Shown: piece by piece, positions 34,977 to 46,246 of the stretch
How positions within the stretch are numbered: the first letter of the stretch is position 1
Layout: every line of letters starts with the position of its first letter
Made by a program: the position numbers and the translations under genes
Notes under the pieces: generated by a model
Database searches by the model: none
The model's input: only the letters and a program-made list of their open reading frames with translations
What the model was told of the DNA's origin: nothing
NCBI GenBank assembly: GCA_025655575.1
Contig: JAHXIP010000007.1
Span: forward strand, 62,001 to 126,000
Origin: Candidatus Thiodiazotropha sp. (ex Monitilora ramsayi)
Lineage (GTDB): Bacteria; Pseudomonadota; Gammaproteobacteria; Chromatiales; Chromatiaceae
DNA: 64,000 bases
Direction of reading: 5' to 3'

Positions 34977-35645
34977 TCAGAATTCAAATCTCCTGGGGGC
35001 GTCGGCATTGGTGAGCGCCGTGAGATCGGTTTCGAATAATGCCTCTTCACTGAAAATACGTTCCTGGTGCCTGGTGATAAGCATGGCCTGCATGACTGGC
35101 GGAGTGCCGATGACGATGAATAGTCTCCCACCAATCTTGAGCTGCTGGCGGAAGATCTCAGCCTGCTCTGAAGTTGCTACCGAACCGGTAACGGCGATGG
35201 CGTCAAACGGACCCTCATCCAGGGGTGAGGCAAGTGCATCCCCCTGTTTGAGCAGGACGTTACTGATACTTTGCTGATCAAGTCTTTGTGCAGCACTCTC
35301 TGAGAAGTCTTGGTTGATTTCGATACTGACAACCCGCTGGGAGAGCTGTGCCAGACAGGCGGTCAGGTAGCCACTGCCGGTGCCCACTTCCAGCACCTGA
35401 TCGCTGGGTTGCAGATCCAAGGCCTGCATCAATCTCGCTTCAATGCGGGGAAACATCATCTGGCAGTTATCACCAAGAGGGATCTCGATATCTGCATAGG
35501 CCAGGTCCTGATAGGTTTCCGGCACGAAGACATCCCGCGGCAGGGTCTCCATCAGGGAGAGGACGCGAGAATCAATCACTTCCCAGGGGCGAATCTGCTG
35601 GTTCACCATATTGAAGCGGGCCTGTTCAACACTCTGTGCCATCAT
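34977..35645 (-). CDS. Protein-L-isoaspartate O-methyltransferase family protein
   Basis: A 222-residue SAM-dependent methyltransferase. RFNMVNQQIRPWEVID is the N-terminal signature of the Pcm-like group often found near tolC in gammaproteobacteria; LEVGTGSGYLTACLAQL is motif I, VVSIEINQDF supplies the ribose-binding acid, and DAIAVTGSVA is motif II. It differs from classical Pcm (about 208 residues), so repair of isoaspartyl residues is likely but not certain. Start taken at 35645; ATG 35642 is an alternative. The longer upstream frame (to 35720) has no family support. Confidence 0.87.
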   Translation of the reverse strand: MMAQSVEQARFNMVNQQIRPWEVIDSRVLSLMETLPRDVFVPETYQDLAYADIEIPLGDNCQMMFPRIEARLMQALDLQPSDQVLEVGTGSGYLTACLAQLSQRVVSIEINQDFSESAAQRLDQQSISNVLLKQGDALASPLDEGPFDAIAVTGSVATSEQAEIFRQQLKIGGRLFIVIGTPPVMQAMLITRHQERIFSEEALFETDLTALTNADAPRRFEF

Positions 35646-35804
35646 GAGGAATATCCTGGTTAATCTTATGGTTTTAAGGTGGCAGACGACTAGACTACGG
35701 TTTTTATCCTCTGTGGGCAAGATTTCGGGGTGCCGACGGTCGACAAACGCATTACCCCTGTCGCCGTATGAGTTTCAATCACGTAAGAGCAATTGCAATG
35801 GCTA

Positions 35805-36096
35805 GGACCTGTTAACACTAATTTGATTGCCACTGTTGAACCTGAAAAAGCGCCAATCAAGGCACACCCCAAGGGTACTTCCTTCGGGGCGCGAGGAGCG
35901 TAGTTTGGTTGTTCCAAATGAGCGACGAGTAACGCCGAGTGGCGCTTTTTCAGGTTCAACCCGGAGGGCCAAGGCCATTTTTTCGCCCAGCGGCGTTATC
36001 AGTCGCTTATGTAGACTGGCTACACCGCGCTCTTTCTGCCTTGCTGGACAAAAAAATGGTTTTGGCAGTGACGATCAAATTAGTGTTAACAGGTCC
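35805..36096. mobile_element. 292-bp MITE with IS630/Tc1-type features
   Basis: A non-coding element bounded by 23-bp perfect terminal inverted repeats beginning GGACCTGTTAACACTAATTT; similarity continues to about 31 bp. Both ends are flanked by TA (35803-35804 and 36097-36098), and outside those stand C and G, so the empty site would read CTAG, the preferred target of IS630-family transposases. Inside lies a second perfect inverted repeat with 21-bp arms (35835-35855 and 35940-35960). No transposase is encoded, so movement would need one in trans. It sits between the Pcm-like gene and the thiC riboswitch. Confidence 0.88.
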
Positions 36097-36129
36097 TAGA
36101 TCCTGATTTATACTGTCGGGATTCCAAGT

Positions 36130-38264
<2,135 letters not shown>

Positions 38265-38270
38265 AGGAAC

Positions 38271-38963
38271 ATGATCAGGCTCGACCGCTTTCTCAGTAAT
38301 GCCACTGCATTGAGCCGTTCGCAAGCACAGCGGGTTGTTCGCGCTGGAAGAGTGATTGTAGACGGTGTTGTGGTCAAACAGGCCTCTTCCAGCATTGAGC
38401 TTTCTGCTCAGATCTTTCTCGATGAAGTCCTGGTAGCTGCACCGCTACCCCGTTATCTGATGCTGCATAAGCCGGTCGGTGTAGTCTGTGCTGCGCAGGA
38501 TCCTACCCATCGGACAGCTATCGATCTGCTTGATCTGCCGAACCCGGCGGGCCTGCATTTTGCTGGTCGGTTGGATATCGATGCGACGGGTTTGGTGCTA
38601 ATCACGGATGATGGACACTGGTCCCATCGTATCGTTTCTCCAGTCAGCCAATGTGCCAAGACCTATCGCGTCTGGCTGGCAGACCCATTAGATGAACAAA
38701 AGGCAGGGCGGCTTGCCAAGGGGATTACCCTTCAGGGAGAGAAACAGCCAACCCGGCCAGCAGAGATTGAGCGACTATCATCCAAAGAGTTTCGTTTGAC
38801 GATCTCCGAAGGTCGTTATCACCAGGTTAAACGGATGTTTGCTGCCTTGGGCAATAGAGTGATCCGGCTGCATCGTGAGTCAATCGGTGCCATATCGCTC
38901 GATCCTGATCTGGTTGCGGGTGAATACCGTCCCCTGTCGCCTGCCGAGGTCGCATTTTTCTAA
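38271..38963 (+). CDS. rsuA: 16S rRNA pseudouridine-516 synthase
   Basis: A 230-residue pseudouridine synthase of the RsuA family. The N-terminal S4 RNA-binding domain begins MIRLDRFLSNATALSRSQAQ (about 1-60). The catalytic aspartate is in AGRLDIDATGLVLITDDG, and the second conserved motif is KTYRVWLAD; EGRYHQVKRMFAALG is the C-terminal signature. RsuA modifies U516 of 16S rRNA during small-subunit assembly; RluE/RluF paralogues are less likely given the length. AAGGAAC lies just before the ATG. Confidence 0.92.
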   Translation: MIRLDRFLSNATALSRSQAQRVVRAGRVIVDGVVVKQASSSIELSAQIFLDEVLVAAPLPRYLMLHKPVGVVCAAQDPTHRTAIDLLDLPNPAGLHFAGRLDIDATGLVLITDDGHWSHRIVSPVSQCAKTYRVWLADPLDEQKAGRLAKGITLQGEKQPTRPAEIERLSSKEFRLTISEGRYHQVKRMFAALGNRVIRLHRESIGAISLDPDLVAGEYRPLSPAEVAFF

Positions 38964-39220
38964 TACACTCATATCCTTGCGTGTAAAACTTGCCACTAAA
39001 GTTCTATGGCGTACCAGCCGATGAGTAGTTCGAGCATGCTGTACAGGAGCTGGCTGGCTGCCGGGTGTGCTTGAAAAAACCGGATGATCCCATGTCGGTC
39101 AGCTGATCGACTGCTCAAGAGATCGTAATGGATGTCGTTCCAGGAGATACCGGTGGTGTTCAAAAAGACAGTATTTTGATTTTTTCCCCACCGGATCTGG
39201 TGGGTCACAAGGGGAGCTCA

Positions 39221-41350
39221 ATGACGCAGGGGACGACTCCGGCGGATACCTTTCATCCTGACCAGTTTTCAAAATCGGATTATGCGCAGCTGTTGGAAGT
39301 CATCGAGGCCTGTGATGTTGGGCTTTGCATGCTCGATCAGGAAATGCGGATCCTGGCCTGGAATCGCTGTCTTTCCGAACTCACCGGCAAGGCGAGCGGA
39401 GAGGTGCTGGGACAACCGATAGATTGTATTTTACCGCAACTGGGTTCTCCACAGTTTGTCACCCTTATTCATGCAGTGGCTCAACCGATTAATGACTCAG
39501 ATGGCATGATGTCCATTACCTCGGGTCCCAGTGAGACGCGGCAGTTCTTCAAGGATGATGATGGCCAGTTCAAGCGAGTCAGTGTCAGGCCGCTGGTCAT
39601 GCATCCTGGCTGTTGTCTGATTCAGATTTCCGATGTGGACGCAGAGACTGCAATACAGGAGCAAGCCAGAAGCTCCAGTATTGCGGAACAGCGCTCTCTT
39701 GCCATGCTCTCTTCTGTAGAAGATGCGGTAATCCTCCTCGACACAGAAGGATGCATCGAATTCGTCAATCTGGCAGCGGAGGGGATGACCGGGTATCAAA
39801 ACCGGGAGATTGCGGGCAAGCCCCTGTCTGAAATTTATCAGGTGTTTGATGAATCCGGTAACGCACGTGCCCGGCTATCCTATGAAGAGATTGTCTGTGT
39901 CGACAATCGAATCTTGTTGATGATGCACCGGGAAGGGCTCACCTTTCCGATAGAGCAGTCGATTTCTCACCTGAAAAATGAGCAGGGTGTGGATGAGGGT
40001 GTGGTATTGGTTTTCAAGGATGTCAGCCAGTCACGAAAACTGGCGGCACAGTTGAACTGGCAGTCAAGCCACGATCCCATTACCCGGCTCTACAATCGCA
40101 CAGAGTTTGACCGCAGGCTATCCCAACTGTTGGAAGAGGCAGAGGTCGAGGGCACCAAGCACTGTTTGCTCTATCTCGATATCGACCGCTTTAAAGTGGT
40201 TAACGATACCTGTGGTCATGTGGCCGGGGATGAGTTGTTGCGTCAGGTCGGCTCGTTGATCAAGCAGGCCATTCGCAGCAGCGATCTGTTGGCGCGTGTG
40301 GGTGGAGATGAGTTTGCAATCCTGCTGAGTAACTGCGCGCTGGATGTGGCGCAGCGGATAGCCGATGCCATCAGGTTGGAGTTTCAACGTTACCGTTTCG
40401 CCTGGCAGGACAAGACGTTCTCTCAGAGCGTGAGTATCGGACTGGTGTCCATCGACAATGCAAGTGAAGGGCTGCAACAGGTGCTGAGCTTTGCCGATAC
40501 GGCTTGCTATGCAGCCAAGGAGGCAGGTCGGGATCAGATTCACGTCTATCATCCAGACAAGAGTGTGGCGGCGGTTCGTCATGGTGAAGCGCAATGGGTG
40601 ACACGCATCCGCAGCGCACTGGAAGAGGACCGGTTTATCCTTTATGTACAGCCGATTCGAGGGTTGAACGGAAAGCGTAAGGACCTACAGCACTATGAAG
40701 TGCTGATTAGAATGATCGATGAGTCGGGGGGATTGATCCCGCCTGGCGCCTTCATTCCAGCAGCGGAGCGCTATGATTTGATGCCTGCGATCGATCGCTG
40801 GGTGGTCAGTCATCTTATCGATCGAATGGTGGAGAATGGCTGTTGTGTCGGGGAGCAAAGGCGTATGTTCGTCAACCTTTCAGGACAATCACTATGTGAT
40901 GAGCAGACGTTACAGACGATTCTCGACAAGATCCGTCATTACGATCTGCCGGATGGTCTGCTCTGTTTCGAGGTAACGGAAACCGCAGCCATATCCAATC
41001 TCTCCTCAGCCAAACATTTCATGCATACCCTTAAGCGATTCGGCTGCGAGTTCGCACTGGACGATTTTGGCAGTGGTCTCTCCTCCTTCGGCTATTTAAA
41101 GCATATGCCGGTGGAGTATCTGAAGATCGATGGGAGCTTTGTTAAAGATATGATCGATGACAGGATCGACGAGTCAATGGTGGATGCCATCAATCGTATT
41201 GGCCACATCATGGGGCTCGAGACCATCGCCGAATGCGTCGAGAACGAAGAGATACTGGGTCGATTGGTCGGCATGGGAGTCGATTATGCGCAGGGTTACG
41301 GTATCCGCCATCCCTTCCCGCTAGACGATTTGCTCAAGGAAAGTGACTGA
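39221..41350 (+). CDS. PAS-PAS-GGDEF-EAL cyclic-di-GMP protein
   Basis: A 709-residue cytoplasmic c-di-GMP signalling protein. Two PAS-like domains are seen in the first 290 residues (GLCMLDQEMRILAWNRCLSE and DAVILLDTEGCIEFVNLAAE), then a diguanylate cyclase domain with an intact GGDEF motif (ARVGGDEFAILL) and a phosphodiesterase domain in which the signature is EVL (YEVLIRM) rather than EAL; EVL is known in active enzymes. VNLSGQSL, FEVTETAAI and LDDFGSGLSSFGYL follow, so most metal-binding residues are kept. No membrane segment. I chose ATG 39221 because AAGGGGAG is well placed; ATG 39128 would add 31 residues. The 257 bp before it hold no other feature. Confidence 0.92.
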   Translation: MTQGTTPADTFHPDQFSKSDYAQLLEVIEACDVGLCMLDQEMRILAWNRCLSELTGKASGEVLGQPIDCILPQLGSPQFVTLIHAVAQPINDSDGMMSITSGPSETRQFFKDDDGQFKRVSVRPLVMHPGCCLIQISDVDAETAIQEQARSSSIAEQRSLAMLSSVEDAVILLDTEGCIEFVNLAAEGMTGYQNREIAGKPLSEIYQVFDESGNARARLSYEEIVCVDNRILLMMHREGLTFPIEQSISHLKNEQGVDEGVVLVFKDVSQSRKLAAQLNWQSSHDPITRLYNRTEFDRRLSQLLEEAEVEGTKHCLLYLDIDRFKVVNDTCGHVAGDELLRQVGSLIKQAIRSSDLLARVGGDEFAILLSNCALDVAQRIADAIRLEFQRYRFAWQDKTFSQSVSIGLVSIDNASEGLQQVLSFADTACYAAKEAGRDQIHVYHPDKSVAAVRHGEAQWVTRIRSALEEDRFILYVQPIRGLNGKRKDLQHYEVLIRMIDESGGLIPPGAFIPAAERYDLMPAIDRWVVSHLIDRMVENGCCVGEQRRMFVNLSGQSLCDEQTLQTILDKIRHYDLPDGLLCFEVTETAAISNLSSAKHFMHTLKRFGCEFALDDFGSGLSSFGYLKHMPVEYLKIDGSFVKDMIDDRIDESMVDAINRIGHIMGLETIAECVENEEILGRLVGMGVDYAQGYGIRHPFPLDDLLKESD

Positions 41351-41391
41351 AAGAAATCTTACGTGCTGACGCGGTGCTGACAAAATATACT

Positions 41392-44271
41392 CTACAGCGT
41401 AACGATCAGTCGTACTGCATCCAGGCGTAATCGGGCAGCCTGCAGATGTTGATGCAGATCGGCTCCCTGTTGTTGCAGCAGGCGAATCTCCTCCCCCCTG
41501 ACACTGGGATTGTGTCGCTTCAGGGCAGTCATGCGCTCAATCTCTTCGGTATAGGTGGACATCATCTCGCCCTCGGCGCGTTTGGTAATACCGGGCAGGT
41601 CTTTTAGTGCGTGGTTTTCAGATATCTCCAACATGTGCAGGATCGGCTTTCGGTAACTGTTTATGACAGACACCACCTGCTGTGGCTCCAGCGGCTGGGC
41701 GGTGTCCAATAGTGCGCTGCAATCTAGGACAGAATCCAATCGAGTACCCTTGAGGGTTATCAGGATGCGGATCAACGTCGGTGGCAGGAAACGACCTACG
41801 TGAAGATGAGCTGGCGCCAAGCACTCGACAACGAATAGCGTTTCGAGCATCAGTTGCCCAGCCTTTAATTGGGGATGGCGGACTCCGATGGCGGTACTGT
41901 TACCGGTCTGTTGGTTGATGACCTGTTCCATGGCGCCAGTCACCAGTGGATGTTCCCAAGTGAGGAAGTGTCGGTCCTCATGGCTCAGCGCATCACTGCG
42001 GTTCAAGGTCGTTGTGAGGCCCTCTGCTGGTAGTCCCGGCAGTTGACCGGCTATCACCTGCTCACCGGGGTGCAGAATCAATCCTGCTTCACCGATTGTT
42101 TCCGTCTCTATGTTGTAGCTATCGAAGAGGGCGTACAGATAGCTGTGTAATTCAGCGTCGCGGTCCTGTTTTCTCAGGTATTCGACCAGGTTGTCTGCGT
42201 CAGGCTGACGGCAGGCACCTAATTCGAGCAGGTGATCGCGCCCCTGCTGTAAACGGCGTTCCGTCTCTTGTCTCAGGTGTTGTGTCTGTAAAACCAGGTC
42301 ATCGATATCGGTGTTGCTCGCGTTATCCTCCAGTGTTTTCCAAAGTTTGTCGAAGAGTGACTCACAGATCTCTTGAGCGCCCTGAACCTGTCGGCTGAAG
42401 GCGTTAAGTCCGTCCCGGTACCAGCGCAACATGACAGATTGAGGTCCGGGTTCCAGGTAGGGGACATGGAGCTGTACCTGTTCCCGTTGCCCGATTCTGT
42501 CGAGTCTTCCAATGCGTTGCTCAAGCAGGTCGGGATCGGCCGGCAGGTCGAATAGCACCAGATGGTGGGCAAACTGAAAATTGCGACCTTCACTGCCAAT
42601 CTCGGAGCAGATCAACAGCCGTGCACCCTCAGGGTCGGCGAACCAGGCGGCAGCCCGATCCCGCTCGATGATACTCATACCTTCATGAAACAGACCAGCA
42701 GGGATACCGGTTTGCACCCGGAGTGCCTCTTGGAGTTCGATAGCGGTCTCTGCGTGAGCACAGATCAGTAATAATTTGATCTCTGCCTGTTGCCGCAGGA
42801 ACTCGATCAGCCAGGGTATTCGCGGGTCGATCTGCCACCAGTCTGGATGGTGGTGTGCGGAATAGCGCCGCTCTGGAGTGAGGCAGAGTGCCGCATCAAA
42901 TTGGTTAGCCTCGGGTTGGAAGGTTTCATAGGCCTCAGGCCGAGGTAGGGAATAGGTATGAAGCACTCGCTGCGGAAAACCACTGATACGTGCCCGGGTG
43001 TTGCGAAACATGACGCGACCTGTACCGTGACGGTCGAGCAGTAGTCGGATCAGGCCCTCTCTCGCAGCCTCTTTTTCTGCTGTTTCCACATTGGGGTCTG
43101 CGACCTTGGCGATCAAGTTCGCGCTCTCTCCCTCATCCAGCGTGCTCAGCAACTGGCGGGTCGCTGCTTCGGGGAGGGGCTCATGCTTCAGCAAGTATTC
43201 AGCCGCCTCTGCGATGGGTTGATAGTGCTGTTCTTCCTGTAGAAATGTCTCAAGGTCGTAGTAGCGGTCAGGATCAAGCAGACGCAGGCGGGCAAAGTGT
43301 CCGGCCTGACCAAGCTGTTCCGGGGTTGCTGTCAGCAACAGGACGCCGGGTGTGGTCAGTGCCAGCGATTCCACCAATAAATATTCAGCACTTGGGTCGT
43401 CTGCGGACCAGGTCAGATGGTGTGCCTCATCAACGATCAATAGATCCCAGGCGCCATCAAGGGCCTGACTGAGTCGGGCCGGGTTGTGATGGAACAGATC
43501 GAGGCTGCACAAGACCAGTTGTTCCGCATGAAATGGGTTGTCGCCCTGGCCCGAAGCCTGGATGGCCTCACAGGTCTCTTCATCCAGGATGCGAAACCTG
43601 AGATTGAAGCGCCGTAACAGCTCGACCAGCCACTGGTGTACCAGGGGGTCGGGGACCAGAATCAGTGCTCTGGAGACGCGACCGGTAATTAACTGGTGGT
43701 GCAGGATCAGGCAGGCCTCGATAGTCTTGCCCAGCCCCACCTCATCTGCCAGCAGGACACGTGGCGCCGGTCGGTTTGCCACTTCGTGAGCGATATAGAG
43801 TTGATGGGGGATCAGGTCGATGCGTGGGCCGCCCAGACCCAGTACGGATGATTGCTGTTGCTTTGCCAGGGCATTGAGCGTCCGGTAGCGCAGGTTGAAC
43901 CAGTGTGGCGGGTCGATCTGGCCCGCGAGTAATCTCTCCTTGGGTTGGCTGATGCGCATGGCGTCGCTCAGCGCTTCCTCAGGTAAGTGATCTTTGGAAC
44001 CGTCCTCTCTCTGACCTTCGTAGGTGATCAGGCCGTCGGTCTCCTGTACCTTTTCGACTTGTAGGTGCCAGCCCTCCCGGCTTTTGATCCGGTCACCGAT
44101 GGCAAAAACAACGCGGGTCAACGGCGCACCCTGCAGGGCGTAGACCCGTTGCTCATCTACGGCGGAATAGTGCAGCGTGACTCTGCGTCCCTCGCAGGAC
44201 ACTATCCTACCGAGGCCCAGTTCTGACTCGGTATCACTAATCCAGCGTTGACCAGGGATGAAGGGTGGCAT
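41392..44271 (-). CDS. rapA: RNA polymerase-associated ATPase RapA
   Basis: SWI/SNF-family translocase that recycles RNA polymerase after transcription. 959 residues (968 in E. coli). The N-terminal Tudor-like region starts PFIPGQRWISDTESELGLG. Helicase motifs are LLADEVGLGKTIEACLIL (Walker A), LLIVDEAHHL (DEAH box), LLLTATPEQLGQ (motif III) and, in the second RecA domain, SEIGSEGRNFQ, DLPADPDLLEQRIGRLDRIG (motif VI). All look intact. Divergent from yqhA; the 156-bp spacer (44272-44427) probably holds the promoters. Confidence 0.97.
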   Translation of the reverse strand: MPPFIPGQRWISDTESELGLGRIVSCEGRRVTLHYSAVDEQRVYALQGAPLTRVVFAIGDRIKSREGWHLQVEKVQETDGLITYEGQREDGSKDHLPEEALSDAMRISQPKERLLAGQIDPPHWFNLRYRTLNALAKQQQSSVLGLGGPRIDLIPHQLYIAHEVANRPAPRVLLADEVGLGKTIEACLILHHQLITGRVSRALILVPDPLVHQWLVELLRRFNLRFRILDEETCEAIQASGQGDNPFHAEQLVLCSLDLFHHNPARLSQALDGAWDLLIVDEAHHLTWSADDPSAEYLLVESLALTTPGVLLLTATPEQLGQAGHFARLRLLDPDRYYDLETFLQEEQHYQPIAEAAEYLLKHEPLPEAATRQLLSTLDEGESANLIAKVADPNVETAEKEAAREGLIRLLLDRHGTGRVMFRNTRARISGFPQRVLHTYSLPRPEAYETFQPEANQFDAALCLTPERRYSAHHHPDWWQIDPRIPWLIEFLRQQAEIKLLLICAHAETAIELQEALRVQTGIPAGLFHEGMSIIERDRAAAWFADPEGARLLICSEIGSEGRNFQFAHHLVLFDLPADPDLLEQRIGRLDRIGQREQVQLHVPYLEPGPQSVMLRWYRDGLNAFSRQVQGAQEICESLFDKLWKTLEDNASNTDIDDLVLQTQHLRQETERRLQQGRDHLLELGACRQPDADNLVEYLRKQDRDAELHSYLYALFDSYNIETETIGEAGLILHPGEQVIAGQLPGLPAEGLTTTLNRSDALSHEDRHFLTWEHPLVTGAMEQVINQQTGNSTAIGVRHPQLKAGQLMLETLFVVECLAPAHLHVGRFLPPTLIRILITLKGTRLDSVLDCSALLDTAQPLEPQQVVSVINSYRKPILHMLEISENHALKDLPGITKRAEGEMMSTYTEEIERMTALKRHNPSVRGEEIRLLQQQGADLHQHLQAARLRLDAVRLIVTL

Positions 44272-44427
44272 CGGCGGCTTCCGGAAAAAAGATGCCGATG
44301 ATAGTCGGTTGTGCGGTGGCGATCCAGATTGATTGCCCCAACGGTGCTGGGATAAAAAGATAATTATGGGTTGTGTCTCACGGCCGGCTGGGAATAATAA
44401 GCGTCTCTAGAAGGGGAGAGATCATCT

Positions 44428-44955
44428 GTGGAAAAGACTTTCGAAAAAATACTCTGGAATAGCCGTCTTGTGGTATTGGCGGCAGTGGTAGCCAGTCTTC
44501 TGGCTGCCATTGCGATGTTTTACATGGCTTCTGTGGACGCAGTCTACATGATCTCGCATCTGGCTCACTATGCCTCTCCGGCACTGTCGGTGGTGGAGCG
44601 GGTTGATCTGCGTGCTACCACGGTGACACATGTGGTCGAGATTGTGGATGGCTACCTGCTGGCGACCGTGTTGTTGATTTTTTCTCTCGGCCTCTACGAG
44701 CTGTTCATCAGCAAAATAGATCAGGCAGAGGGCTCAGAGAGCGCCTCGAATGTACTGACAATCACCAGTCTGGACGATCTCAAGAGTCGTCTGGCGAAGG
44801 TGGTGATGATGATTCTGGTGGTGCGTTATTTTGAATACGCACTCAGTATGCATTTCAAAACGCCACTGGATCTACTGCAGTTTGCCGGTGGCATTGCCCT
44901 GCTGGGTCTAGCGCTCTATCTTGCGCATTTGGCGGATAAGAGCACGGGCCACTGA
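44428..44955 (+). CDS. YqhA family (UPF0114) membrane protein
   Basis: A 175-residue inner-membrane protein with about four hydrophobic helices (LVVLAAVVASLLAAIAMFYM, YLLATVLLIFSLGLYELFI, VVMMILVVRYFEYAL, ALLGLALYLAHLA). SLGLYELFISKID and RSR-free loops fit UPF0114. Function unknown. Start is GTG at 44428 behind AAGGGGAGAG. Its stop overlaps the next open frame (see the DUF123 gene). Confidence 0.9.
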   Translation: MEKTFEKILWNSRLVVLAAVVASLLAAIAMFYMASVDAVYMISHLAHYASPALSVVERVDLRATTVTHVVEIVDGYLLATVLLIFSLGLYELFISKIDQAEGSESASNVLTITSLDDLKSRLAKVVMMILVVRYFEYALSMHFKTPLDLLQFAGGIALLGLALYLAHLADKSTGH

Positions 44956-45425
44956 CACAATCGCCAAAGATCGACCCGGGTAATTCGCCGGGTACCTATA
45001 TCCTGCTGTTACATTGCAAGCAGCAGCAGACTATACGCATAGGAAAATTGGGGGAATTCCCATTTTTACCTGGCTGGTACCTCTATGTGGGAAGTGCCTT
45101 CGGTCCGGGTGGGGTGGCTGCGCGCTGCAACCATCACTGCCGGATTAGCGTGCGCCCGCATTGGCATGTCGACTATTTGCGTGCTGCCTTGGCGTTGCGT
45201 GAGATCTGGTTTACCCACGACCCGGTCCGCCGCGAGCACCATTGGGCGCGATGTTTGGCGTCGGCTATGCGACTGAGCACACCCGTGCACAGGTTTGGTG
45301 CATCAGATTGTGATTGTGGGAGTCATCTGTTTTTTTCTGCGGTCAAACCTGACTGTGAGCATTTTCAAGCACTGCAGTATGCTGATTTGGGTGGCCAGGC
45401 GGCGGTATATTGTAAATTTGTGTGA
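44952..45425 (+). CDS. DUF123 GIY-YIG-like protein, apparent non-standard start
   Basis: The DUF123 family has a GIY-YIG nuclease-like fold and unknown function. Conserved parts are GTYILLLHC, RIGKLGEFPFLPGWYLYVGS, GPGGVAARC, HWHVDYLRA and the C-terminal CDCGSHLFF. The conserved beta-strand containing GTYILLL lies before the first usual start codon (TTG 45048), and the frame is open only back to a TAA near 44937, with no ATG, GTG or TTG in between. A CTG at 44952 that shares bases with the yqhA stop (CTGA) would give 157 residues and could be used by translational coupling. Other possibilities are an AUC start near 44982 or a damaged 5' end. Confidence 0.78.
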   Translation: MTQSPKIDPGNSPGTYILLLHCKQQQTIRIGKLGEFPFLPGWYLYVGSAFGPGGVAARCNHHCRISVRPHWHVDYLRAALALREIWFTHDPVRREHHWARCLASAMRLSTPVHRFGASDCDCGSHLFFSAVKPDCEHFQALQYADLGGQAAVYCKFV

Positions 45426-45555
45426 TTGATAAATGTCTTTGATAGGCAAATTGATGCCAATTACTTTACAATCGCCGCCTAACATGGGACGGGCCTAACT
45501 CATCCCTGCAGGTACAACAGTTTATTCAGCTGATAAATTTAGAGGAAAGTTCCTG

Positions 45556-45876
45556 ATGAAAAAGATGAAAGTATTCGTGCTGGCAGCCAGCACAGCAATC
45601 CTGTCCCTTGGCGCTGTGGCTAGTGCGTCTGCTGACCAGGCGCTGGCGACCCAGCGTGGTTGTATGGCCTGCCATCAGCTTGATACCAAGGTAGTCGGCC
45701 CGGCTTATAAGGAAGTTGCCGCTAAGTATAAGGGTCAGGATGGCGCTGTTGATATGTTGTCCGCTAAAGTGAAAGCTGGTGGTAAGGACACTTGGGGCCC
45801 GGTTCCCATGCCGCCTAACGCACATGTCAGCGATGAAGACATCAAGGCTATCGTTGCTTGGATTCTGACCCTCTGA
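45556..45876 (+). CDS. Periplasmic class I c-type cytochrome (c551/c8-like)
   Basis: A 106-residue precursor with a clear signal peptide (KKMKVFVLAASTAILSLGAV, cleavage after ASA). The mature protein of about 80 residues has one haem-binding CMACH motif and the axial methionine in PVPMPPNAHV, with SDEDIKAIVAWIL as the C-terminal helix. It resembles small cytochromes c551 that carry electrons between respiratory complexes and a terminal or nitrite reductase. GAGGAAAG precedes the ATG. A strong terminator follows, so it is probably transcribed alone. Confidence 0.92.
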   Translation: MKKMKVFVLAASTAILSLGAVASASADQALATQRGCMACHQLDTKVVGPAYKEVAAKYKGQDGAVDMLSAKVKAGGKDTWGPVPMPPNAHVSDEDIKAIVAWILTL

Positions 45877-45900
45877 TCGAATCCCTGATAAGTCTTGAAA

Positions 45901-45928
45901 ACGCCTGCCATCCGGCAGGCGTTTTTGT
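45901..45928 (+). terminator. Intrinsic terminator of the cytochrome gene
   Basis: ACGCCTGCC (45901-45909) pairs with GGCAGGCGT (45914-45922) around a 4-base loop and is followed by TTTTTGTTT. Standard intrinsic terminator, 24 bp after the cytochrome stop. Confidence 0.93.
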
Positions 45929-46246
45929 TTGTGTCTCCCAGTATTTATTGACTATGGGATTGATATGGATATTTTTAGCATCTTGATTTGATGATGTTAT
46001 GACCCGGGACTGGGCCAAATGCCATGACAGACTGTGTGATTTGGCGATAACGATAGAAAAAATAAAGATTAGGTCCGATTATTGATTGCCAATCGTGCAC
46101 TGTTGGTGCCATTCTTCGACGTCTGAACGGCCCTAGGATGCATTAAGCATGAATTTTTTCCCGCTGAATGCGGTCATTATTTAACAGCAAGTTTCCTGCT
46201 CAGCAGGAGGGTTGCATAAACTTGAAGTCAATTGAGGAAGATCTGT
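45929..46246. other. Intergenic stretch before the copper chaperone gene
   Basis: 318 bp without a gene. A small hairpin TCCTGCTCAGCAGGA lies near 46193-46207, about 40 bases before the PCu(A)C start. I see no recognised promoter or metal-regulator box. Confidence 0.4.
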
